A stretch of DNA of 64,000 nucleotides from NCBI RefSeq assembly GCF_000024125.1, contig NC_013222.1, forward strand, positions 992,001 through 1,056,000. Direction: 5' to 3'. The position numbers and the translations under genes were made by a program. Shown one piece after another: positions 25,268 to 34,253 of the stretch (the first letter of the stretch is position 1; each line of letters opens with the position of its first letter). Source of the stretch: Robiginitalea biformata HTCC2501. Its GTDB lineage: Bacteria > Bacteroidota > Bacteroidia > Flavobacteriales > Flavobacteriaceae. A model generated the notes under the pieces. It was not told where the DNA came from. It saw only the letters and a program-made list of their open reading frames with translations, and did no database searches.

Positions 25268-26818
25268 ATGGCAAAACAAGAAGACGACTTTAAACGGGTC
25301 ATTTCCCATGCCAAGGAGTATGGGTACGTGGTCCAGTCGAGTGAAATATACGACGGGCTCAGCGCCGTATACGACTATGCGCAGAACGGGGCCGAACTCA
25401 AGAAGAACATCCGGGAATACTGGTGGCGGGCCATGGTGCAGCTGCACGAGAATATCGTGGGCATCGACGCGGCCATCTTTATGCACCCCACTACCTGGAA
25501 GGCCTCCGGGCACGTGGATGCGTTCAATGACCCGCTCATAGACAACAAGGATTCCAAGAAACGCTACCGGGCCGATGTCCTGATCGAAGATTATGTGGCC
25601 AAACTGGAAGCGAAAGTGGAAAAGGAGGTGGATAAGGCCGCCAAACGGTTTGGAGACGCCTTCGACCGGGAACAATTCGTCTCCACGCACCCCCGGGTAG
25701 TGAAGTACCTGGAACAGGCCGATACGATAATCAAGCGGATGGCGCGTTCCCTGGAGCAGGAAGACCTGGCGGATGTAAAAGCGCTGATCGAGGAACTCGA
25801 AATCACCTGCCCGGTATCCGGCTCCCGCAACTGGACGGACGTCAAGCAGTTCAACCTGATGTTTGGCACAAAGCTCGGGGCCAGCGCGGATTCCGCCATG
25901 GACCTGTACCTCCGCCCGGAAACCGCGCAGGGGATTTTTGTCAATTTCCTGAATGTCCAGAAATCCGGGCGGATGAAAATTCCCTTCGGGATCGCCCAGG
26001 TGGGGAAGGCCTTCCGAAATGAAATCGTCGCCCGGCAGTTTATCTTCCGCATGCGGGAATTCGAACAGATGGAGATGCAATTCTTTATCCGGCCGGGCGA
26101 GCAGAAGAAATGGTACGAGCACTGGAAGGCGGCCCGGATGCAGTGGCACCTTTCCCTGGGGCTGGGTGAGGAGAATTACCGCTTCCACGATCACGAGAAA
26201 CTGGCCCACTACGCCGACGCGGCCGCCGATATCGAATTCCGGTTCCCCTTTGGTTTCAAGGAGCTCGAAGGGATCCACTCCCGCACGGATTTTGACCTGG
26301 CCAACCACGAAAAATATTCGGGAAAGAAGCTCCAGTACTTTGATCCGGAGCTGAACGAACACTATACGCCCTACGTGGTGGAAACCTCCATCGGCCTGGA
26401 CCGGATGTTCCTGGCCGTATTTTCGCACTGCCTCCAGGAGGAAGACCTCGGGGACGGGAATACGCGGACGGTCTTGAGGCTCCCGGGGGTGTTGGCGCCA
26501 ACCAAGGCGGCCATCCTGCCGTTGATCAAACGGGACGGCCTGCCGGAACTCGCCCGGGAAATCCTGGACGATCTGAAATGGGATTTCAACGTGCAATACG
26601 ACGAAAAGGATGCGGTTGGGCGGCGCTATCGGCGCCAGGACGCCGCCGGCACGCCCATTTGCATCACGGTAGACCACCAGTCGCTCGAAGACCGGACGGT
26701 CACGCTCCGGCACCGCGACTCCATGGAACAGGAGCGCGTGCCCATCGACCAACTCGGATCGCTTATCGGGCGGGAAGTAGATATGAAGGAGTGGCTCCGG
26801 AAGCTATCCGGGGCATAG
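25268..26818 (+). CDS. glyS: Glycyl-tRNA synthetase, homodimeric type
   Basis: This class II synthetase charges tRNA-Gly. At 516 residues in one chain it is the eukaryote/Thermus-like alpha2 type, not the bacterial alpha2beta2 type. Motifs include the N-terminal FKRVISHAKEYGYVVQSSEIYDGLSAVYDY, TYWRE-like segment REYWWRAMVQ, LRPETAQGIFVNF, motif 2 FRNEIVARQFIFRMREFEQMEMQFF, HSRTDFDLANHEKYSGKKLQY, motif 3 VVETSIGLDRMFLAVF and a C-terminal anticodon-binding domain (APTKAAILPLIKRDGL). All expected domains are present. Confidence 0.97.
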   Translation: MAKQEDDFKRVISHAKEYGYVVQSSEIYDGLSAVYDYAQNGAELKKNIREYWWRAMVQLHENIVGIDAAIFMHPTTWKASGHVDAFNDPLIDNKDSKKRYRADVLIEDYVAKLEAKVEKEVDKAAKRFGDAFDREQFVSTHPRVVKYLEQADTIIKRMARSLEQEDLADVKALIEELEITCPVSGSRNWTDVKQFNLMFGTKLGASADSAMDLYLRPETAQGIFVNFLNVQKSGRMKIPFGIAQVGKAFRNEIVARQFIFRMREFEQMEMQFFIRPGEQKKWYEHWKAARMQWHLSLGLGEENYRFHDHEKLAHYADAAADIEFRFPFGFKELEGIHSRTDFDLANHEKYSGKKLQYFDPELNEHYTPYVVETSIGLDRMFLAVFSHCLQEEDLGDGNTRTVLRLPGVLAPTKAAILPLIKRDGLPELAREILDDLKWDFNVQYDEKDAVGRRYRRQDAAGTPICITVDHQSLEDRTVTLRHRDSMEQERVPIDQLGSLIGREVDMKEWLRKLSGA

Positions 26819-26847
26819 GGCGCTGAAAACCCGGGGTTGCACATAAT

Positions 26848-28923
26848 TCACAAACTGGCGGCGAGCAATATCCCCATATAGTAGTTGCGGTCGTTCCCGG
26901 GGTAGTAGTAGCGGGGGTCGGACCCCCCGAAGCCCGTGGCGTTGATCAGGACGGAACTCGCATAGCGGGTGTTGGTCAGGTTGTTCACCCCGAATTCCAG
27001 GCCCGCCCGGATTTGCCGCCCCAGGGGCAGCGTGTACCCCGTCTGCAAATTGACCAGCCCATAGGGATCGCTGAAAAGCGAATTGCTATCCGTCAGCGGG
27101 ATGGGATCCACATACTGGTAGCTCCCGTTTACATACCAGCCGGCATCCCCGGCCAGACGCACCCCGGCGTATACCCGGTTTCTGGGGACCCCCGTCAGGC
27201 GGTTTCCCGAATAATCCTCATCCTGGTCCGTAAAATCCCGGAAATTATGCGCATTCAGCGTGTAGGAAAGAAAAGGGGTTACCGAGTAGCCGGCCCCCGG
27301 TCGGACACGGTACTCCCAACTCACTTCCAGGCCGTTGTGGCGGGTACTCCCCGCATTCCTCCCAATGTACTGGTCCTGGCCCACGCGCTGTGCAACCAGC
27401 AGGTCCCGGATGTCCATCGTATAGGCGGCCGCCGTTAGCTGCATCCGCGTATCCCGGGAGGCCCAATGCACCCCCGCTTCGTAATTCCACCCCTTTTCCT
27501 GCCCGATATCCGGGTTGATCCGGCCTTCCGGGCTGAGGGATTCCTCCAGGCTCGGATTGCTGAAGCCCCGGCTCACGTTCAGGTAGGTGAAGAACGCCTC
27601 CCGCCACGAATACCTGAGGTCCAAACTGGGCAGCAATACGGGGTCGAAGTCGCGGGCAGCCGAACGGTTGTCGGGACCCTCCCCGGACAGGTCCCGGAAA
27701 TCGTAGCGCGTATCGTTCAGGCCCAGGCCCACCCGGATCCCCAGGGCCCCGGTAGCCTGCCAGTCCAGGCTGCCGAACAGGAAGTCCTGACGGCGGAATT
27801 CCTTGTTGTCGCTGAGTTGCTCGCCCTGCAGGCTGCCCTGCCCGTTGTTTTCCTCATAGCGGTTTTCGTAGGTCCCCCAGGAGTACTCGTCCCGGTAGAG
27901 TTCCCCCCCGATGCGCGCCCGAACCGGCCCCCCGCCCAGGCGGAAACCCGTCTCAAGGACAGACCGCAGCCCAAACCCAAAGGTGAATTCGTCCAGGATG
28001 TTGAATGGCCGGGGCTCGTAGTGGTCCAGGTAGCTGAAGAATACGCTGGTGGTCAGCGAAGTCCCGGAGCCCAGGCCGATCCGGTCGGACAGCCCCAAAA
28101 GCGTGTATTTATTGGCTTCGTAACCTTTGGCCTGGGCCCAGGTAAATGCGGCCCTGGTGGGATTCGTCTCGTAATCCGACCGATTCAGGGAACTGGGGAT
28201 TTCAGCGGTGTAATCGATGTAATTGGCCAGCAGGTTCAACCGGTGCCGTTCCCCGGCGTCGAATCCCAGGTTGAGCAGCAGGCCGTCCCGCTCAAAAGCG
28301 TTGTTTTCCCGATAGCCCTGGGTGGTCAGCCGGTTGTAGCGGACCTCGGCCCGCAGCGTACTGTCGGCATGGGTCAGGGCCAGGTTGGTCTTAAAGAGCC
28401 CGTAGGACCCCGCACTTGTCCGGCTTCTGAGGTGGGTACCCGGTTGGCCGGCCGGGTCGGACTGCAACAGGATGGCCCCCCCGAGGGCTCCCCCGTAGGC
28501 AGCCGATTTGGGCCCTTTGACTACCCGGATACTGCTGAGGTTTTCCAGGTCGAAGGCTTCCAGGGCCGATACACCCGTGCCGTTGGTGACGGGGATCTCG
28601 TTGAAATACATCCGGAGTTTATCCGTGCCGAACGGGGTGCGTGCCCCGACCCCCCGGATGGTGATCCGGTTTGTGTTGAGTGCCCCGGAGAGGAAATACA
28701 GGCCCGGAACCTGGTTGAGGGTTCCCGCAAAGTCCACCGGGTTCTGCTGCCGGATGGCACGGGAGGTGACAATTTCGGAAGGAACCAGCCCCAGGGGGGA
28801 GGCGGCGGTTCGCTCTACCTGCAGGATCACCTCGTTCAGGCCGATAACCGAATCCCGGGGCTGGTCCTGGCTGCAAAGGGAATAAAAGGAAAGGAGGAGC
28901 AGGAGGGTGGCGCGGGTTTTCAT
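26848..28923 (-). CDS. TonB-dependent receptor, small type without CarboxypepD_reg domain
   Basis: A signal peptide (MKTRATLLLLLSFYSLCSQ) leads directly into a plug domain (LGLVPSEIVTSRAIRQQNPVDFAGTLNQVPGLYF, ITIRGVGARTPFGTDKLRMYFNEIPV, VVKGPKSAAYGGALGGAI) and a beta-barrel. At 691 residues it is similar to siderophore, haem or metal receptors of the CirA/FecA kind. The end reads NYYMGILLAASL, without the usual terminal aromatic, which is somewhat unusual for a barrel. Substrate is unknown; no metal-transport genes are adjacent. Confidence 0.92.
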   Translation of the reverse strand: MKTRATLLLLLSFYSLCSQDQPRDSVIGLNEVILQVERTAASPLGLVPSEIVTSRAIRQQNPVDFAGTLNQVPGLYFLSGALNTNRITIRGVGARTPFGTDKLRMYFNEIPVTNGTGVSALEAFDLENLSSIRVVKGPKSAAYGGALGGAILLQSDPAGQPGTHLRSRTSAGSYGLFKTNLALTHADSTLRAEVRYNRLTTQGYRENNAFERDGLLLNLGFDAGERHRLNLLANYIDYTAEIPSSLNRSDYETNPTRAAFTWAQAKGYEANKYTLLGLSDRIGLGSGTSLTTSVFFSYLDHYEPRPFNILDEFTFGFGLRSVLETGFRLGGGPVRARIGGELYRDEYSWGTYENRYEENNGQGSLQGEQLSDNKEFRRQDFLFGSLDWQATGALGIRVGLGLNDTRYDFRDLSGEGPDNRSAARDFDPVLLPSLDLRYSWREAFFTYLNVSRGFSNPSLEESLSPEGRINPDIGQEKGWNYEAGVHWASRDTRMQLTAAAYTMDIRDLLVAQRVGQDQYIGRNAGSTRHNGLEVSWEYRVRPGAGYSVTPFLSYTLNAHNFRDFTDQDEDYSGNRLTGVPRNRVYAGVRLAGDAGWYVNGSYQYVDPIPLTDSNSLFSDPYGLVNLQTGYTLPLGRQIRAGLEFGVNNLTNTRYASSVLINATGFGGSDPRYYYPGNDRNYYMGILLAASL

Positions 28924-28939
28924 CTTCGGGGTTAAGTCC

Positions 28940-28947
28940 CAAAGATA
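28940..28947 (-). promoter_or_regulatory. -7 promoter element of small TonB receptor gene
   Basis: On the minus strand TATCTTTG matches the consensus and ends 16 nt before the ATG at 28923. No operator-like palindrome was noticed next to it. Confidence 0.6.
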
Positions 28948-28978
28948 CGCCTGCGGCTACTTTCGGCAAAATTTGCGG

Positions 28979-29038
28979 GGGCAGGCCTCCTGGCCGAAAG
29001 CGGCAGGCTTCCCGGCGGAAAGCGGCAGGCTTCCCGGA
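28979..29038. repeat. 22-bp tandem repeat, about 2.5 copies, related to the 6.1-kb array
   Basis: Two full units at 28992-29013 and 29014-29035 share GGAAAGCGGCAGGCTTCCC; the first differs by one base at its start. A partial copy precedes them. The core resembles that of the 23-bp array at 6069-6150. It sits between two genes that both read leftwards, just upstream of the receptor promoter. Confidence 0.85.
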
Positions 29039-29072
29039 AAAATTAAATTCACCGGGTCATTGGCATTCCGGG

Positions 29073-29594
29073 CTAAAAGCGCACCCCGATATTGAGCCCT
29101 GCCCGGAAGATAAAGTCTTCCTGGTAAGGTTCCGGGTTCAGGCTCCGTCCCACCCCGCCGTACAATTCCAGGGTAAACCGCTGGGAACGCGTGGTCCACT
29201 TGCTGCCGGCCCCAAGGCCCAGGGCAAACCCGTTATAGCGTTCGGCAACCCGGGTCCCGGGGGCGGAGGCAATTTCTTCCTCCCCTTTGTAATAGAGGCC
29301 AAAAGCTTCCGCAAAGAAACCGGATCTTGGGGCGTAACCGAAATAGGCCCGCAGGTTCGGGCCGATCCCGAAGTTCCCGTTGTAGTCGTACCGGTCGTTG
29401 TCCCAGTAAACGGTGCCCCCCAGGCTCACATCGTCGCCCAGGAAGCGTTCATAGGATAGCTCGGCGGCCCCGGTGGCCAGGAACAGGCCGGCGTTCAACT
29501 TCAGTTCGTGGTCCGGACCGAAGGGCGGGTAGGCCTGGGCGGCCAGGCTGCCGGCACCCAGCAGCAACATGAGGAGTAACAGCGGTTGTTTCAT
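29073..29594 (-). CDS. Small outer membrane beta-barrel-like protein
   Basis: The 173-residue protein has a signal peptide (MKQPLLLLMLLLGAGSLAAQ) and alternating hydrophobic strands with many aromatic and glycine residues (LFLATGAAELSYERFLGDDVSLGGTVYW, IGPNLRAYFGYAPRSGFFAEAFGLYYKG), ending in FRAGLNIGVRF with the terminal Phe of outer membrane barrels. It resembles DUF3575/OmpA-barrel-like small proteins. The start at 29594 is chosen because it opens the signal peptide; the upstream in-frame start at 29720 would overlap the divergent xth promoter. Function unknown. Confidence 0.8.
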   Translation of the reverse strand: MKQPLLLLMLLLGAGSLAAQAYPPFGPDHELKLNAGLFLATGAAELSYERFLGDDVSLGGTVYWDNDRYDYNGNFGIGPNLRAYFGYAPRSGFFAEAFGLYYKGEEEIASAPGTRVAERYNGFALGLGAGSKWTTRSQRFTLELYGGVGRSLNPEPYQEDFIFRAGLNIGVRF

Positions 29595-29724
29595 CCTTTT
29601 TCGGGGGTACAGATCAAAGAGTATTCCATTTTTCAGGGCGAAAGCGAAATTTCGGTGCGAGACCATTAAAACTACATATTTCCAATGGAACGGAGGAAGG
29701 TTTCCGCCCTTGGCCGCCAATGCC

Positions 29725-29732
29725 TATTTTTG
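29725..29732 (+). promoter_or_regulatory. -7 promoter element of exonuclease III gene
   Basis: TATTTTTG ends 16 nt before a TTG codon at 29749. As no in-frame ATG lies between the promoter and the conserved N-terminus, it supports the TTG start. Confidence 0.6.
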
Positions 29733-29748
29733 CACGAAAATCAACCGG

Positions 29749-30519
29749 TTGAAAATTGCATCTTATAATGTGAACGGTATCCGGGCGGCCATCCGGAAGG
29801 GGTTTCTGGATTGGCTCGTACTGGCCGGGCCGGATGTCATCTGCCTGCAGGAAACCAAGGCGATGAAGGAACAACTGGACCTGGAAGCCTTTGAGAAGGC
29901 CGGGTATCCGTATCACTACTGGTTTAGCGCCGAAAAGAAAGGGTATAGCGGGGTGGCCATCCTCTCCCGCCAGCGACCCGACCATGTGGCCTACGGCACG
30001 GGGATCGGCTATATGGACGCTGAGGGGAGGAATATCCGTGCAGACTTCGGCGGGGTTTCCATTATGAGCCTCTACCTGCCTTCCGGCACGAATATCGCCC
30101 GCCTGGACCACAAGCTGCAATACATGGCGGATTTCCAGGCGTACGTGGACAGCCTGAAGCGTGAAATCCCGGAACTGGTTATTTGCGGCGATTACAACAT
30201 TTGCCATCGGCCCATCGATATCCACGACCCGGTACGCAACAAGAACGTGTCCGGGTTCCTGCCTGTGGAACGGGAATGGATCGGGAATTTTATCGACAGC
30301 GGGTTTATCGACAGCTTCCGGCATTTCAATCCGGATCCCCACCATTATACCTGGTGGACCTACCGGGCCGGGGCGCGGGCCAAAAACAAAGGTTGGCGCC
30401 TGGATTACGGGATGGTCAGCCGGCCGCTGGAAGACCGGCTCGCCCGCTCGGTGATCCTGCCGGAAGCCCGCCACAGCGACCATTGCCCCATTATGCTTGA
30501 ACTCAGCGAATCATACTGA
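29749..30519 (+). CDS. xth: Exodeoxyribonuclease III
   Basis: This AP endonuclease/3'-exonuclease works in base excision repair. The 256-residue protein opens with the conserved KIASYNVNGIRAAIRKGFLDWL and has the metal-binding and catalytic motifs DVICLQETKA, GYSGVAILSR, ICGDYNICHRPIDIHDP, WWTYRAGARAKNKGWRLDYGMVS and ARHSDHCPIMLEL. Translation most likely starts at TTG 29749: the reading frame is open further upstream to 29569, but that part lies before the promoter and is not conserved. The aldo/keto reductase gene follows after 14 nt. Confidence 0.95.
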   Translation: MKIASYNVNGIRAAIRKGFLDWLVLAGPDVICLQETKAMKEQLDLEAFEKAGYPYHYWFSAEKKGYSGVAILSRQRPDHVAYGTGIGYMDAEGRNIRADFGGVSIMSLYLPSGTNIARLDHKLQYMADFQAYVDSLKREIPELVICGDYNICHRPIDIHDPVRNKNVSGFLPVEREWIGNFIDSGFIDSFRHFNPDPHHYTWWTYRAGARAKNKGWRLDYGMVSRPLEDRLARSVILPEARHSDHCPIMLELSESY

Positions 30520-30533
30520 AATACCTGAATCCT

Positions 30534-31574
30534 ATGGAATACACCCACCTGCCGCATACCGACATCGAAGTAAGTAAAATTTGCCTCGGCACCATGACAT
30601 GGGGCCGGCAGAATACGGAATCGGAGGGCCATGCCCAGATGGATTATGCGCTGGATCGGGGCGTCAATTTCTTTGATACTGCCGAATTGTATCCCGTTCC
30701 AGCCCATAAGGACTACCATTCCCATACGGAGATGATCATTGGCAACTGGTTTTCAAAAACCGGCAACCGGGACCAGGTGGTCCTGGCTACCAAGATTGCG
30801 GGGCCTGCGGCTTTCACAAAATTTATCCGGACCACCGGGTTCAGCCCGGAATCCATCCGGGAGGCCGTAGACGGGAGCCTGAAGCGCCTGAAGACGGATT
30901 ATATTGACCTTTACCAGTTGCACTGGCCGGAGCGCAGCACGAACTACTTTGGAAAACGCGGTTACTTCCCGGACTACAAGGATCACTGGGAAGACAATAT
31001 TCACCTGGTCCTCGTTACACTGGCCGATTTGGTGCGGCAAGGGAAGATCCGCCATGTTGGGTTGTCGAATGAAACGCCCTGGGGGGTCATGCGTTACCTG
31101 GAGGAGGCCAAGGTCCACCACAACCTGCCGCGGATGATTAGCATCCAGAATCCGTACAGCCTGCTCAACCGGCTGTTCGAAGTGGGGCTGGCTGAAATCT
31201 CCCACCGTTCGGACATCGGCCTGCTGGCGTATTCGCCCCTCGGGTTCGGGACGCTGAGCGGGAAATACCTGGATGGGGAACCGCCCGAAAACTCACGGAT
31301 TGCCCTGTTCCCGAATTACGACCGGTACAGCGGGGAAACGGCGGTAGAAGCCACCCGGGCCTACAGGGATATTGCCTCCTCTTTCGGCCTCAGCCTCGCC
31401 CAGATGGCATTGGCATTCGTCAACAGCCGACCCTTCCTGACCAGCAACATCATTGGAGCTACATCCCTGGAACAGTTAAAGGAGAACATCGACAGCATCG
31501 ATATCCGCCTGTCGGAAGAAATTTTGGAGGCCATCGAGGAGGTGCACCAGCGGTTCCCGAACCCGGCGCCCTAG
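30534..31574 (+). CDS. Aldo/keto reductase, Tas-like
   Basis: An NADP(H)-dependent TIM-barrel oxidoreductase of 346 residues. Catalytic residues are visible as Tyr in FFDTAELYPVP, Lys in VVLATKIAG and His in IDLYQLHWPER; the cofactor-binding end shows TSNIIGATSLEQLKENI. The opening TDIEVSKICLGTMTWGRQNTESEGHAQMDYALDRG and the insertion YFGKRGYFPDYKD fit the Tas branch. Physiological substrate is unknown. It lies close behind xth on the same strand. Confidence 0.93.
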   Translation: MEYTHLPHTDIEVSKICLGTMTWGRQNTESEGHAQMDYALDRGVNFFDTAELYPVPAHKDYHSHTEMIIGNWFSKTGNRDQVVLATKIAGPAAFTKFIRTTGFSPESIREAVDGSLKRLKTDYIDLYQLHWPERSTNYFGKRGYFPDYKDHWEDNIHLVLVTLADLVRQGKIRHVGLSNETPWGVMRYLEEAKVHHNLPRMISIQNPYSLLNRLFEVGLAEISHRSDIGLLAYSPLGFGTLSGKYLDGEPPENSRIALFPNYDRYSGETAVEATRAYRDIASSFGLSLAQMALAFVNSRPFLTSNIIGATSLEQLKENIDSIDIRLSEEILEAIEEVHQRFPNPAP

Positions 31575-31656
31575 GGACGGGCGGCCCGGGAGCCAATGGC
31601 TTTGCGGCCGGGTGTGCAAGGCCGGAAGGGGCGTCAGGCCCCCGCATTTTAGAGGG

Positions 31657-33015
31657 TTAATCGAAAAGCGCCCGGACGAGTTCTTCTACCTTGGCCACTT
31701 TCCGCACGTCGATCCCCGGTGTTTTCAGGGAGATCTTGGCGTTGGCGGACACATAGATGGTCTCGAAACCGAGCTTGGAAGCCTCCCCCACGCGCTGGTC
31801 AATCCGGGGCACCGGCCGGATCTCGCCGGCCAGGCCGATTTCCCCCGCAAAACACACCCCTTTGGGCACCGGGATGTCTGCGTTGCTCGATAGGATAGCC
31901 GCCAGCACGGCCAGGTCGATGGCCGGGTCGTCTACCTGTATCCCCCCGGTGATATTCAGAAAGACATCCTTGGCTGCCAGCTTGAAGCCGGCTCGTTTTT
32001 CCAGGACCGCCAGGAGCATGTTCAGCCTCTTGGCCGGGAACCCGGTGGCCGAACGCTGGGGTGTGCCGTAGACCGCTGTACTGACCAGAGCCTGGATTTC
32101 GATCAGCAGCGGCCGGAGCCCTTCGACGGTAGCCGCCACGGCCGTGCCGCTCAGGGATTCGCCGGATCGGGAAATCAGGATTTCCGACGGGTTCACCACC
32201 CCGTGCAGTCCGTCGCCCTTCATTTCATAGATTCCCAGTTCGGAAGTGTTTCCAAACCGGTTTTTCAGGGCGCGCACAATGCGGAACAGGTGGTTTCGGT
32301 CCCCTTCGAATTGCAATACGGTGTCCACCATGTGCTCGAGGATCTTCGGCCCCGCGATGCTGCCTTCTTTGGTGATGTGGCCAATCAGGATCACAGGCGT
32401 ATGGGATTCCTTGGCAAATTTGATCAGTTCGGCTGTGCACTCCCGGATCTGGGAGACACTGCCCGCTCCGGCCTCCAGGTAATCGGAATGCAGGGTCTGT
32501 ATGGAATCGACAATCACCAGCTCGGGCTCCAGGGCGGTAATTTGTTTGAAGATCCGGTTGGTATTCGTCTCGGTGAGGATATAGCAGGAATCCGCATCGG
32601 GCCGGATGCGTTGTGCGCGCATGGCTATTTGCCGCTGGCTTTCCTCCCCGGAGACATACAGGGTGCGCAGGGCGACCTTCAGGGCCATTTGCAGCATCAG
32701 CGTGCTCTTGCCGATCCCGGGTTCTCCCCCAATCAGCGTGAGGGAGCCGGGCACCAGGCCGCCCCCGAGTACCCGGTCGAGTTCCGGGTCGCCGCTGGAA
32801 AGCCGCATTTCCCGGTCGGTGGGGATTTCGCCAAGGCGTACGGGTTTTGAACTACGCGCCGGGGCCTCGGACGATTTCCAGTCCCGGGTGTCGGGCTTCT
32901 GGAGCAATTCTTCCGCGAGGGTATTCCACTCTTTGCACGAATTGCACTGCCCGGACCACTTGGGGAACTGGGCGCCGCAATTCTGGCAGAAATAGGCTGT
33001 TTTGGTCTTGGCCAT
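31657..33015 (-). CDS. radA: DNA repair protein RadA
   Basis: RadA is a RecA-like ATPase that drives branch migration in recombination repair. The 452-residue protein has the N-terminal C4 zinc finger (YFCQNCGAQFPKWSGQCNSCKEWNT), Walker A GEPGIGKST, Walker B-like ELVIVDSIQTL, the family-specific KNRFG motif (LKNRFGNTSELGIYEM) and the Lon-like C-terminal domain ending KVEELVRALFD. A partial -7 element (TATCTTTA on the minus strand, 33034-33041) lies just upstream. Confidence 0.97.
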   Translation of the reverse strand: MAKTKTAYFCQNCGAQFPKWSGQCNSCKEWNTLAEELLQKPDTRDWKSSEAPARSSKPVRLGEIPTDREMRLSSGDPELDRVLGGGLVPGSLTLIGGEPGIGKSTLMLQMALKVALRTLYVSGEESQRQIAMRAQRIRPDADSCYILTETNTNRIFKQITALEPELVIVDSIQTLHSDYLEAGAGSVSQIRECTAELIKFAKESHTPVILIGHITKEGSIAGPKILEHMVDTVLQFEGDRNHLFRIVRALKNRFGNTSELGIYEMKGDGLHGVVNPSEILISRSGESLSGTAVAATVEGLRPLLIEIQALVSTAVYGTPQRSATGFPAKRLNMLLAVLEKRAGFKLAAKDVFLNITGGIQVDDPAIDLAVLAAILSSNADIPVPKGVCFAGEIGLAGEIRPVPRIDQRVGEASKLGFETIYVSANAKISLKTPGIDVRKVAKVEELVRALFD

Positions 33016-33082
33016 CCGGGTTGGGTATGGGGCTAAAGATAGACCCCCCCGACGGAATTTCCAAGGTAGGCGACCAGGCGGT

Positions 33083-34228
33083 TCAGAAGCCGAAATCGGC
33101 CTTGAGCGCGTCCATTTTTTCCAGGGCCATCTCCTTGGTGAGGAAATCTATTTCCTCCATCCCAAAGGATTTTTCAAAGGTGCGCAGGGCTTTTTTCGGT
33201 TCCCCCATCTGTTCGTAGTATTCCCCTTCAAAGTAGAAGCCGAGCATCGTCTGCGGGAACTGCTCCTTGCAGATATCCGACAGCGGTTTGAGGGATTCGT
33301 AATCCTGTTTTTTGCGGATGCCGGCGTACACGGCCAGGACGTCGTTCAGGGCAACTGGCTGCCGGAAGCCGAAGAGGTCCTCGATGGTCTGGTACTTGTT
33401 GTTCAGGTAGTCGATGACCGGGTCGGTCGAAGCGAGGATCTGCTCCCGGTATTCCTTTGGGCTGATGGGGCGGAAGATGCTGAATGTCCGGTCCCAGGCC
33501 TTGCCAATCCCGTAGGTAGCGATGGAAACCTCGTCGGCAGTGTCGTATTTGTCGTAGTAATAGGAGAGTCCGTCGCGCTGTACCTGCTGCATGTTGCTGT
33601 TGAGCAGGTCCACCGCCGAATTGTCGCCCTCGGAGATCCCCTCGGAGATCAGGTGGTAGAAAATGGGTTGTTCGATCTCGCTTAGCCGGGCGGGTACCCG
33701 CGATTCCATTTCCGGGGCCAGCAGGGGGGAGATGCTGATGTACGCGTCGAACAGGGACGCTTCTTTAAAGAGGTAGAAATTCCCGAAGTTGGCCGTGATA
33801 TCGTACCCCACAAACATCTTGAACGGGGCCAGGTTATAGGCGCTGTTCATATACGGTATAATCTCCAGCCCGAGGAATTCGTAAAACAGCTTGCCTTTTT
33901 CGGAGGGCAACCCGGAGGTTTCCTCAAAGGCGCAGTCGTACCAGCGCAGGTCGTCGTCCTCCTGGTCGATGCCCACGATAAGCGCTTCGGGCATCCCCTG
34001 GTACTTGCTGTAGTAGCGGGCGGTTGCCACTACCTGGTCGAACAGGCGTTCCGCGTCGAGGACGATGACCAGCGGATAGGACTTTTCCGGCGTATAGTCC
34101 TCCGGGATGTAATAGGATACCCCCCGGCGTTCCTGGAGTTTAAAGGATTCGAAGATTTCTTTTTTGACCTGGGCGGCACATGGCGCCAGCGTGGCGATGG
34201 CCAGCAGGGTCAGGAGCAGGCGTTTCAT
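33083..34228 (-). CDS. Esterase-fold (PF00756-like) exported protein lacking the nucleophile serine
   Basis: The 381-residue protein has a signal peptide (MKRLLLTLLAIATLAPCAAQ) and an alpha/beta-hydrolase body like enterochelin esterase/esterase D (YYIPEDYTPEKSYPLVIVLDAERLFD; LEIIPYMNSAYNLAPFKMFVG; FDAYISISPLL). At the nucleophile elbow, where the family has GHSxGG, it reads G141-Y-D143-I-T, so Ser is replaced by Asp. The C-terminal 100 residues look helical and TPR-like (GEYYEQMGEPKKALRTFEKSF). A catalytic esterase function is therefore doubtful; a binding or scaffold role is more likely. The start at 34228 opens the signal peptide; the frame extends upstream into the flippase gene. Confidence 0.85.
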   Translation of the reverse strand: MKRLLLTLLAIATLAPCAAQVKKEIFESFKLQERRGVSYYIPEDYTPEKSYPLVIVLDAERLFDQVVATARYYSKYQGMPEALIVGIDQEDDDLRWYDCAFEETSGLPSEKGKLFYEFLGLEIIPYMNSAYNLAPFKMFVGYDITANFGNFYLFKEASLFDAYISISPLLAPEMESRVPARLSEIEQPIFYHLISEGISEGDNSAVDLLNSNMQQVQRDGLSYYYDKYDTADEVSIATYGIGKAWDRTFSIFRPISPKEYREQILASTDPVIDYLNNKYQTIEDLFGFRQPVALNDVLAVYAGIRKKQDYESLKPLSDICKEQFPQTMLGFYFEGEYYEQMGEPKKALRTFEKSFGMEEIDFLTKEMALEKMDALKADFGF

Positions 34229-34253
34229 GAAGTTCGGTTTTTGGCTGGGGGGA

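Noticed and set aside
24308..26752. Very long minus-strand open frame (814 codons) opposite the coiled-coil and glycyl-tRNA synthetase genes.
   Set aside because: It covers two well-identified genes in antisense, has no recognisable domain and reflects the high GC content.
27466..28935. Plus-strand open frame of 489 codons opposite the small TonB receptor.
   Set aside because: Antisense shadow with Gly/Val/Gln-rich composition and no domain.
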